Shown here one piece after another: positions 33,738 to 42,900 of a stretch of 64,000 nucleotides of DNA (its first letter is position 1; the number at the start of each line of letters is the position of its first letter). The notes beneath the pieces are model-generated. The model searched no databases. It was not told where the DNA came from and worked only from the letters and a program-made list of their open reading frames with translations. Where the stretch lies: assembly GCA_027943335.1 (NCBI GenBank), contig BSBK01006746.1:1-64000 (forward strand), read 5' to 3'. The position numbers and the translations under genes are program-made. Source of the DNA: Chamaecyparis obtusa (taxonomy: Eukaryota; Streptophyta; Pinopsida; Cupressales; Cupressaceae).

Positions 33738-35164
33738 CAAGAGTATGGACTCAATGCAAACACTTGGTAAAGGAGATCAGAATAAAAAGATAATCTTATT
33801 GTAATCCAAGGGACAAAGAGAAATCTTAAGCCCCTAGGGACTCAAGTCTTCATCGACTCCTAGATCACAATAAGAAAAACATCTCTAGAGAGAGAAAGAA
33901 GGTGTGATTACCTCGCCCAATGAGAACCTATGTCCTTGTTATACACTAAGTTTGCACCCTTAGTTCAAGCTCTCGTAGTCTTGATAACTCAGTATAACAT
34001 GGGAATCATCTCTAGGTTGTGGGACCTGTGCTAACTGAGATGAAACCTCCAGATTCTAGGTTGGTTCCTCTTGGATAATCACCCTAATTTTCTTCTTGAC
34101 TAAAAATGTAAAATTTTGAGGGAAAGGGATAGAGGGAGTGCATGAAATGGAAATGACTGAAAGAAAATCTATCTACTAGGTGATGCACCGAAACTAGGGT
34201 TTGGATCTTAGTATAAAAGATGAATCTCGGTGAACAACTTAGGTCTAGGAGATCACAGCTCTCTGAATAGGCTTGCATAAGTATTTCATAAGAAGATCTA
34301 AAACAGAAAGAGGCTATTTCAGGAAAAGATGATTTTCACAAACAATAGCATTACTGAAGATTCAGGCACAATTTATGACCTGCAAACAACATCTATCTCT
34401 ACAATTGGACATAGGGATGAGACAAGATTGTTAAGGGGTTAAAGTATACCCACAAAGACATTCACATCCAATCACCCGCAACAGTGCACAAAATTGCAGA
34501 AAAAAGAGAAGGATTGAGAACCTTAAACTATCACTGAGACACATATGAATACTGAAATCGCTAAGAGATAAGTCATGCAAGAAGGCATAGGGACAAGAAA
34601 AATGTCACCAAATATCTTCAGTATCTGAATTATCAATGAAAATTACAATTGTAGAAAGCCAAAAGGGGCAGAAAAATGCTACAAATTTCTCTTTGAGAAA
34701 GAAACTTCTTTTTACAATTGCCAGAATCTGAGCACTAAGGCTCCAAAAAACAAATTATATACACCTCTACCCGTAGGTAGGAATAAAAAAAAATCCGAAT
34801 AGGGTTACATAAATCTACATAAAATAATCTGACCCTAAACTAGTTGTGTCTGATCATAAATGCTTTTTTGAAAATATCACGATAGATCAAATATATCTTT
34901 CTTTGCGTGTCCATTCCTGTATTGATCCTGCTTGTAGACAAAAACCTCGACCTGACAACCTCCTGCAAGCCCACTAAGCCATAAAGGCTCCAAATCCGAT
35001 CTCAGATCCTAGAAAGGACCAAAAAATGACTATCTAAATATCTCTGTAAATTTTTTAGTTGCAACCACCCCTGAGATCATCAATTTTTAGCTACTCACAC
35101 TTGCAAGTATCCCTGCAGAAGAAAACCCGCCAAAAACTGGCCGCACCACCTTGAAAAAAAATTG

Positions 35165-35210
35165 GTCGCATGATCGCATGAGCTCAAAAGCCTTCACGCG
35201 ATCATGCGAC
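35165..35210 (+). repeat. Family 2 hairpin inside element A (35.17 kb)
   Basis: GTCGCATGATCGC and GCGATCATGCGAC form a perfect 13-bp stem. The loop contains ATGAGCTCAAAAG, shared with the copy at 35328. Confidence 0.8.
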
Positions 35211-35327
35211 AAGCTCTTTAGAAACTGCCACCGCTTTGCCACATAGACACTTGGACCCACCAAATATCCACCATCTCATTCAATCCCACGACAACACCAC
35301 AAGAAATGCTAGAAGAATCCGACGGTA

Positions 35328-35372
35328 GTCGCATGATCGCATGAGCTCAAAAGATCTCATGCGAACATGAGA
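35328..35372 (+). repeat. Family 2 hairpin inside element A (35.33 kb), right arm decayed
   Basis: Left GTCGCATGATCGCATGAG is intact; the right arm CTCATGCGAACATGAGAAC has two mismatches. Confidence 0.6.
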
Positions 35373-35524
35373 ACACCATAGATCTTACATCTACGGGGCC
35401 CATGCTATATTGCCGACCCACAAGATCGACATGTCATCACCCCGCCAGCCACTGATAAGCGGACATATCACCAGCCAAGGGCCCATTGCCAAACTGCAAG
35501 CTCTGCATCAATCGTTGAAGGCTT

Positions 35525-35570
35525 GTCGCATGATCGCATGCGGCCTTTTGAGCTCATGCGATCATGTGAC
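35525..35570 (+). repeat. Family 2 hairpin inside element A (35.53 kb)
   Basis: GTCGCATGATCGCATG pairs with CATGCGATCATGTGAC over 16 positions with one G-T. Confidence 0.75.
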
Positions 35571-35606
35571 AATGTTAGCTTTCTTAACCGCAACCGCTGA
35601 TAGTTT

Positions 35607-35652
35607 GTCGCATGGTCGCATGCAATTAGAAGGCTACATGTGATCATTCGAC
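35607..35652 (+). repeat. Family 2 hairpin inside element A (35.61 kb)
   Basis: GTCGCATGGTCGCATG pairs with CATGTGATCATTCGAC imperfectly. It lies 36 bp from the previous copy. Confidence 0.6.
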
Positions 35653-36698
35653 AACATCAACTTGTGACCTTTGTTTGACTACTGGCGGTCTGAAAGCTTG
35701 AAGACCACAAACTGGGCCCCACTTATCAGAGTTGCGCACTTGGAAAAAGCCGATGCCAGAGGAAGAAGTGCGAAGCGCAGAAGGGGTCAAAAACACAGAG
35801 GGTTTTTGGGCTGAAAGTTGAAAACATATTGAGCTTTCAGGGCAAAGGTCAAAAACATCCTGAGCTTTCAGACCAAAAGGAAGAAAACACAGAGGGTTTT
35901 CGACACTGAACCTTTTTTTGAAACCCTGCAACAGTATTTCCTGCAAACATTCAAACTTGAATATCTCTGAGGGTTTTGTGAATTAGGTCATGCGATCTGA
36001 ACTGAGGCTTAACAACATATTGAAGAACATTGGGCTTAGATCGCAAGCCATGAAAATTTGAGGATCTACTTTGCAAAAATGAAAACAAGTTGCAGGAGGG
36101 CGGGATAAAAATAGAGACTTGGAAACTTGGCCAAATTTGCAGAATAGAAAATTTTGGGCAACAGTCCCATTGTGAACCACATAGGAAAATGGTGCAACTG
36201 GAAAGATGGAATTGAACCACCTAGTAAATGTGGCTATTGACTAGTTAACCCATCAAGGATTTATCCTTAGGAATATTCTATTCCATAAGAATAAAACCAA
36301 AAATAAAAAACAAAAGAGATCCAATCTTAAGGACACCTCCGAACTTAAGGGATCACAATATATGTGTATTTGAAACTGGAGGGATCAAGAGCTCCTACAA
36401 TATAAAGCCATGCTTTAAGGATTAGTTACTAATCCAAAAAGGGAAAATTAGTATCTTGAAAAATATATGCGTATTGAAAAGTGCGTGTGTGCAATAGGTG
36501 AGTAGAGCGTATGCCCCGACATTAAAGTCATTGCTGACACTTTAACAGGAGCAATGGCTTTAATGGAAACATAAACAACTCCACTGATTATGTTTCCATG
36601 TCAAGATGCCCCCAGATGAAGACAAATCATGGGAAATATCATAGAAACATACAGAGAACACGAAAGGGATCTACCTACCATGGGGTCAGTATGATCAT

Positions 36699-36702
<4 letters not shown>

Positions 36703-36788
<86 letters not shown>
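36703..36788. repeat. (TA)n tract, expanded relative to element B
   Basis: About 43 TA units lie inside the element A 3' non-coding region. The equivalent site in B (about 55671-55683) has about six. Confidence 0.9.
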
Positions 36789-36791
<3 letters not shown>

Positions 36792-37187
36792 ATTATTGCA
36801 AATGAATTGACATCGTTCCCCAAAGAAAGTAGAACTACAATCACAAAGGAGGAAAGATCACATAAGATGTATGAAGGAGAATCTTTTCGGACCATGACAC
36901 AGAGACCAAAAAGAATTAGTGCTACCATATCTCGAATCCAAGCAGATTACACAAGGAAACATTTATGAACAAATAACACAATTACAACATAACATTGAAC
37001 AACGCATAGAAGAATAGAGATACATATAGAAGAATTTGAACAACAGTTTCAATTCCTTTATCACCTTGCACCAACTGAGTAATAAGGACCGTATAAAAGA
37101 ATCCAACAACATTTAGCAAACACATTACAGGAGAAACACAGTACAATAGGCAAACACACAACAAAGCTACCACGAAGGACAAGCTGA

Positions 37188-38713
37188 TCAAGCATGCCAC
37201 CTAATTTCCCCATCTTGTTGTATATCATTTAGGGAAGGTGGGTAACTCACAAGAAGGACTATATCCAACACAGTAGGAATGATAGCTAGTTCTAAACAAG
37301 GATCCGCTTGAGAATCACTATGTTCGACACTAGGTGTAAGAGTTAATTGTGATGAAAGCATATCAGGTAAATCAATGTCAATGTCAATAGTTTCATATTC
37401 ATCATTAACATCATCAATATCATCGAGAGTATCTTCTTCATCTGAATTAATCAAAATAGGATCTAAGATACGAATAGAATCATCATAATCATGCATGTGA
37501 ACATCATTATTAGTAACAATCTGTTCTACCACATTATCCTAGGTTTATTCGTAGAAGATAAAGATCTTTGAGCTTTAGCATGAGCACGATGCTTTTTATG
37601 GCATTCATTAGTAGATCGATTACATTTTGATTTATTTGAAATAGGTTGAGAACTAGGAGGAACAATCATGGGATCCTTCATAGGTTCTTTAGGAAGATCA
37701 ATAGGATTATTAACCATCAGAGAAATAATTACAGGATCTTTGATAGGTTCAGTAGAAGGAACTTGATTAATAGAACTAGAGATCATAGTTAAAGGAGGTA
37801 TCGAAGGTGTAGGTAAAAGACCATGATTAAGATCCTTAGGAGGTGAACTTAATTCAAGAATTTTACGATGTGTATAAGCTTGATATGATCGAAAAAGATT
37901 ATCAGGTCGAGGAGGACATGAATTAGGTAATGATGGCCAAAAGAAATCTAGAGCAGCGCAATCTCTAGGCCAAGAAGGTTGATATAAACTATGATTAATT
38001 GTCTTCACTTCTTCATCATGAAGGAACTTAAGACACTTATGGATAGGTGGAGCAACATCATGCATGGCAGTCAACCAAGGCAAACCTAGCTTAACTAGAA
38101 ATTGATCAGAAGTAGGAACAACAACAAAGGTAGTGTTCACAATCTTTCCACAAAGCTCAACCGGTATAGTAATAGGACCAAATGATGGATAAAGAAAACC
38201 ATTGCAAGTTTGAATCCACACATCGGATGTATCATATAAGTCACGTTGTAAAATTTTCATAAAAAGATTTTCTTCAGTGATAACATTGACTAAGGAGGTA
38301 GGATCAACAAGACAACCACGAGTAGGTATCTGAGCAATCCTAGTAGCAATGTAAAGGGGACCATCAGGAGCTTTAATAGTCTCAGAGTCATCAAAGGTAA
38401 TCAAAAGTTCCCGAGGTCTTTTATTCTTAGATTTTTGTCGAGGTTTTGGTTGAGTTTTCATTTTAGGTTTAGGTTTTGGTCGAGGTTGAGATTGAACTTG
38501 AGGTTGAATCTGAGGTTGAGGTTGAGGTTGAGGATGAAGTGGAGATATAGATGGATCAACATGCTCCACTTGATTAACAACATGATTGAGATCATCCATC
38601 TTAGAATCATACACAATTTCCATAGTAGATGGTTGAGCAATAGTATTAGTATCATGCGTAGGCAAAGGGTTCGTATAGATTTGAAGGTTATGATTAAGAG
38701 GAGAGACAAATTG
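37188..38713 (-). pseudogene. Element A protease-like and C-terminal part of the gag-pro ORF
   Basis: This continues the gag frame after a one-base deletion near 38716. A Pro/Gln/Lys-rich linker (about 38440-38560) is followed by a retropepsin-like segment. It has RGCLVDPTSLVNVI at the active-site position, then IPVELCGKIVNTTFVVVP, VKLGLPWL and HKCLKFLHDEE, the usual order for gypsy proteases. The expected D-[ST]-G triad is replaced by D-P-T, so catalysis is doubtful. The tail is basic, then strongly acidic (DEEDTLDDIDDVNDEY), and the ORF ends RWHA. A second one-base loss near 37540 separates 37188-37532 from the rest; element B is open there. No reverse transcriptase follows. Confidence 0.8.
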
Positions 38714-40479
38714 ATTCCACTACTATCTAGATTATCAATAGATAAAGCCTTAGAATCAATTAGATCTTGAACCTTATGTTTTAAAGAATAACATCTCTTA
38801 GTATCATGACCATTTTGATGATGATATTGACAAAAAGAATTCTGATCTAAAGATTTAGATGCAATCATAGTAGGTAAAAGAGGTCGAATAGGAGGTAAAG
38901 TAATCATATTAGTAGCTAACAACCTATTCATAATAGCATGTAAAGTTTCAGAAAGAGGAGTAAATGTACGATTTAATCGTAAAGCAGTGGATGCAGAAGT
39001 GGTATTATGAGATGCAACAACAACCTGATCAGCAACTGCATTCGCTTGTTTGTTTATCTTGACATAGTTGTTGAATTTTTGAAATTTGTTTGGATTAGGA
39101 GCAACATCACTCTTATCAACTGGAACAAGAGCCATTGGAGTGTTGCTCTCAAATTGACTCACTTGTAATTTATAATGATGAAGTGCTGCACAAAGTTGTT
39201 GAAAAGAGGTAAATTTAGTAAGCAGAATCTTATCTCTAATATTCTTTTGCAAATTTGAAATAAACATATGTTGAATATCAATATCAGGTACATGATAGGA
39301 AATCTGAGCATGCAAATGATTAAATCTACCAATAAATTCAGTCAATTTTTCTTTAGCACTTTGTTTACAATGCATTAAATCAGTCAAAGACACTTGCAGA
39401 CCAATATTATTTTGAAATTGTTGAATAAAGGCATTAGCAAGTTGTGGAAAGGAATCAATTGAATAAGGAGGCAAAGAACAATACCATTGTAAAGCTTTGT
39501 CATGGAAATTTCTAGCAAACAGTTTGGCTAAAATCCTATGGCCATAAGCATAATCACTACAAAGGATTTGGAATGTTTTAACATGATGAACAGGATCTCC
39601 TTTTCCATTATAATTCTCAAGATGAGGCATCTCACCTTGCTGAGGAACAGGAGTACGAATAATATCCCGGGACAAGGGACTTCCCATGTCACATGTAGGA
39701 ATACTAAACTTGTTTTGGGTAAAGGAAGTGAGTTGTTGTTGTAAGGATGATACAGTTTGAGCCAAACTGATGATTGTTGAACCATTAGAGGAAATAGGAG
39801 GAGTAGCAACATTAGACACACTAGGTAAAGTGTAAGAAGTTGTAGGAATAGAAGACACAATTGGAGGAACACTAGGAACTACAGTTGGAAGCGGATTGGA
39901 ATAAGTGAAAGGAACATTATGATATGGAGGTTGTGATGTAGAAAGAGACATAGGAGGAACACTCATAGGAACATAGGGAACCGTCACAGTCACCAAAGGA
40001 GGATTATAGATAGGAATACTAGGTAGAGGATGAGAAGGAGGTTCAACACTAGTGATAGGAGGAATCAACCCTAAAGCTTGAGCTTCTTGAGCTAAAGGTT
40101 TAACATTTGAATGCACAAGATGAGTAATACCACACAAGAGGTTAACACCTGGATCACTATCACTGAGAACTTTCTTAAGAGCCTCTATAGCTTGAATGGA
40201 ATCTTGATTATGGTTTTCTTGCAGAAGCCAATTATCCATTTTAGCAAGTTCAGTGGAAAGTTTTTGGACTTGTTCAAGAGGAACTCTTAAAGCATCATCC
40301 TCATCATGAGATGAGTGAGAAGAGTTTTGCTCCATAGGAGGATTGGAATCATGAAGAATCAAGTTATCATTTGGGATCCTAAGGAAAGGAGAGGAAGATT
40401 TAGGATCAAAGGCACCCATGAGTCTATGACTTCTTCTAACCGAAATATTATAAGTAGGACTAGTGGTAGTAAAGCTCAT
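38458..40479 (-). CDS. Element A Gag
   Basis: An open frame of 673 codons starts MSFTTTSPTYNISVRRSH. Features in order: a Pro/Ser/Thr-rich N-terminal 250 residues, then the retrotransposon gag core (MPHLENYNGKGDPVHHVKTF, FARNFHDKALQWYCSLP, LTEFIGRFNHLHAQI) at about 290-440. A zinc-knuckle variant CQYHHQNGHDTKRCYSLK lies at about 580-597. It would form the virus-like particle in the cytoplasm. The last 60 residues are out of the original frame: after NLDSSG one G is missing compared with element B, so the natural product was a single gag-protease polyprotein continuing into the ORF at 38665. The start was chosen because B keeps the same MSFTTTSP beginning. Confidence 0.88.
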   Translation of the reverse strand: MSFTTTSPTYNISVRRSHRLMGAFDPKSSSPFLRIPNDNLILHDSNPPMEQNSSHSSHDEDDALRVPLEQVQKLSTELAKMDNWLLQENHNQDSIQAIEALKKVLSDSDPGVNLLCGITHLVHSNVKPLAQEAQALGLIPPITSVEPPSHPLPSIPIYNPPLVTVTVPYVPMSVPPMSLSTSQPPYHNVPFTYSNPLPTVVPSVPPIVSSIPTTSYTLPSVSNVATPPISSNGSTIISLAQTVSSLQQQLTSFTQNKFSIPTCDMGSPLSRDIIRTPVPQQGEMPHLENYNGKGDPVHHVKTFQILCSDYAYGHRILAKLFARNFHDKALQWYCSLPPYSIDSFPQLANAFIQQFQNNIGLQVSLTDLMHCKQSAKEKLTEFIGRFNHLHAQISYHVPDIDIQHMFISNLQKNIRDKILLTKFTSFQQLCAALHHYKLQVSQFESNTPMALVPVDKSDVAPNPNKFQKFNNYVKINKQANAVADQVVVASHNTTSASTALRLNRTFTPLSETLHAIMNRLLATNMITLPPIRPLLPTMIASKSLDQNSFCQYHHQNGHDTKRCYSLKHKVQDLIDSKALSIDNLDSSGINLSLLLIITFKSIRTLCLRMILILLLNHLLWKLCMILRWMISIMLLIKWSMLIHLYLHFILNLNLNLRFNLKFNLNLDQNLNLK

Positions 40480-40659
40480 AAAGCAATGGAATGCAAATGA
40501 ACTAAACTAAAGACACATAAAGCATGAATATGAAATCTAATTAGCATGCAAGATCTAACACAAAGGAAAAATCTAATACTAACAAGATAAAAAGGATAGC
40601 ACAATAAGGCATCCAATTCCAAAATAAGAATAGAGAGGAATCTAACACGAAAATAGAAA

Positions 40660-40791
40660 GAGAGTAAGCTAGACGGGTTCACCAAATTGAATAGAGAAGG
40701 TGAACACACAAGATAATAGAAAGGGAGATCTAACACAATAGAGCATCTAAATCCACAAAAGAAGGGGGTAAGTGTGTCGGGTTCACCAAAA
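40660..40791 (-). other. Element A primer-binding region, with a duplicated LTR junction
   Basis: Next to the 5' LTR the minus strand reads TTTTGGTGAACCCGACACAC (40772-40791). About 104 bp inward a second copy occurs: the first bases of an LTR (TGAATAGAGAAGG on plus, 40688-40700) preceded by GACGGGTTCACCAAA. Element B has a single junction (GGCTCACCAAAATGAATAG). The site does not resemble the initiator-Met primer site used by most copia and many gypsy elements; I could not assign the tRNA. Confidence 0.65.
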
Positions 40792-42388
40792 TGAATAGAG
40801 GTAAAATGGATTCACCACTATTCAGATGTAAAGGGGGAAATATGAGATCTATTCTCAAACCCAAATTCTCCAAAGAAGAGATCCAATTTGATCAACCAAA
40901 AGGTTAATACACAATCGAATCAATTTGTTGGTAAATATGGAAGAGAGAGAGAGTAAATCCAATATTTCCCTATGGAGGATATTATACTTGGAATATATAA
41001 TAATTCAAATACAAATACTAACCTCAAATTAGGGCAGATCTAGAAAATGTTGAATTCTGATGCATGTGTGTACTTTTAGGAAAATCTAAAACTTGACCTA
41101 GACTAGAAATGTCGAGACAAAGAAAACCCAGAAATCTTTCCTCAAGATGGCTCAGCTCGGGTTTGACCCTCATAAAAGGTCAAATACTACATTCTTTATT
41201 TGAAGCCCGATTTGAATTATGTTTACAAATCTCAGAAGTTCACCGAAAAGGGTATCCAAATTCACTCTTAGATCTGAAATTCCACACCTGTACCTGCAAG
41301 AAAATGGGGGGTTTTTGTTGTATGGGGGGTTTGCCTTGGTCAAACCCTAGTTTAGGAATTAACCTTGAAATTGAATTGAAATATAGTATGCATAAACAAA
41401 GCAATTGAAACAAATCACCTCGCTTATGTTGAATTCCTTGTAGAGGATTCAAATCCTCAAATCCACAAGTAGGAATGCTTCAATGGATGTAGGATGTTTC
41501 CAATCAAAGGGATTTGATCTTCAACACCAATCTTGACTTGATCTTTGCATATGAGAGGGCTTGAATGAATGGAGAAGGATGGATCATCAAAGGGGCCTCC
41601 AAAGAGATTGAATCCTTCAATAGATAACAATGGATCTCCTTAATGGATGAATGCTTGAATTCACTTGAGAGCTCTAGATGCTTGATTGCCAAAACTTGAT
41701 GATCTCACAAAACTTGATGAAGAAAATGAGAGAGGAAGGCCTCCTTTTATAGTGAACTAGGGCACAATCCTCTAGAGGGGCCACCTTGGAGAATTAAATC
41801 CCAATTAGGTCCTAACCTTTAGAAAATATACCTAGATTAAATGCAATTAAAAGATTTACCATCCTGAAAGCTGAAATGATTGACCCGGAGGTGGGAAAAT
41901 AAATATCCCGAAAGCCCGAAGCTCAAAAATTTTGGAAATTGAAAATTTGGAGAAAGGGGGAAAAATTGAGGTTGAACCCGACCTAGTCAGGGTCGACCTC
42001 AAATTTGACCCTAGTCCTGGATTGGCTCAGAACCAAGTCAGGAGGTCCTGGGGATGCCCAAAAACCTAAAATTGATGCCAGAATAGGATAGAATGTTAGG
42101 GATAGACATAAAATCCTTAGATTACTATGATGAAGACCATGAGGATCTATTTCTAAATCCTACCTAGAAAATAGAGCCATGGAAGAGGGAAATTCAGTAG
42201 AATCCTTAAGATCCTAACCCTAATTTCACCTAGAATGAAGAAATCAAGTGCCAGGAAGAAGTGGAAAGCGGGGAGAAAAGCCAAATACATGCAAAGACTC
42301 GATCAAGGTGCTTAACATGACCCCAAACCACTTACTCGGAGGGCTAAATGCTCTTATCATGGAAGTGCTTCCATTTTAAGATGATACA
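40792..42388 (-). repeat. Element A 5' LTR (1597 bp)
   Basis: It is homologous to the 3' LTR over its length, with the 27-29-bp repeat tract reduced to one unit at about 41970-42020. It is flanked outside by the CTAAC duplication. Confidence 0.93.
41744..41752 (-). promoter_or_regulatory. TATA-like box of the gypsy A/B LTR
   Basis: The minus strand reads CTATAAAAG followed by GAGGCC, a good TATA context. It is conserved at 54221-54229 in element B and, with one extra A, at about 60545-60553. It would place the transcription start in the LTR about 30 bp downstream on the minus strand. Confidence 0.6.
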
Positions 42389-42393
42389 CTAAC

Positions 42394-42900
42394 ACTATCT
42401 ATATTTCCAATTGTCGACTGGGGCCGGGATGGTACAGTTTTCAATTTATCATGGATTTGGTTTGATGTAAGGGTTTTTGTATGATCGAAAAGATAAAATG
42501 CATGAAATTTTATCCATTCCAATCTTGCGACAACCATCAAATCTATTTTAAGTGAAGATCAACGGTCATATTTTAAAGATGGATTAAAATTGGTGCGGAA
42601 GCGTATTTTCCCGTTGAATGTAAAGAGTTCAAATTTGTACATAAGTTATGGCCCTATCATGTGGAGTAAATTGGAAGAGGGTTGTTGTTTCTGATGCTAA
42701 TATATCATTGATTTTCTCATTTGCGGAAATATAAATTCATAGAATTTGCAGAAGCGCGTGGGAAGAAAATGAAGAGCAAGTTAGTGTTTCATGAGGAATT
42801 AATGAGATTGGTTAGTATCTTGTGATTTTTTATTCCTGCTCAAATCTTTCTTCTATTCTATTAATTGCTTTCAATATCATAAAGAATTGTAAACCCTACT
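42394..42900. other. Flank of element A with a family 1 hairpin arm
   Basis: This continues the sequence broken by element A. Half of a family 1 hairpin (AATCTTGCGACAACCATC, 42521-42538) lies here. The rest looks like a non-coding leader before the ORF at 42901. Confidence 0.45.

Larger units (their letters stand above)
33738..37187 (-). other. Element A 3' non-coding region, including a 2.2-kb segment absent from B
   Basis: No pol domain is present. 33738-33932 and 36166-37187 are collinear with element B (54936-55134 and 55135-56080). The intervening 33933-36165 is absent from B: B joins AACCTATG directly to CCCCATTGTGAACCAC. That segment contains four family 2 hairpins at 35165-35652 and a stretch at 35750-35930 with repeated AAAACACAGAGGGTTTT-type phrases. 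Short minus-strand frames there have no recognisable domain. Confidence 0.75.
32066..42388 (-). mobile_element. Gypsy element A: complete non-autonomous LTR retrotransposon with gag and protease-like ORF
   Basis: LTRs at 32066-33720 and 40792-42388 both start TGAATAGAGG and end GATACA on the plus strand. The 5-bp target duplication CTAAC is perfect at 32061-32065 and 42389-42393. A polypurine tract (minus strand CTAAAGTGGGGGCTTAA, 33721-33737) lies inside the 3' LTR. A primer-binding-like TTTTGGTGAACCCGACACAC lies inside the 5' LTR. Coding capacity is limited to gag and a protease-like segment (37188-40479). No reverse transcriptase, RNase H or integrase motif occurs, so it must depend on another element. 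The structure resembles terminal-repeat elements with a GAG domain. Confidence 0.92.

Noticed and set aside
38435..38770. Plus-strand frame rich in Arg/Leu/Phe (also at 57239-57496)
   Set aside because: It is the complement of the Pro/Gln/Lys-rich linker of the gypsy polyprotein and is explained by that low-complexity sequence.
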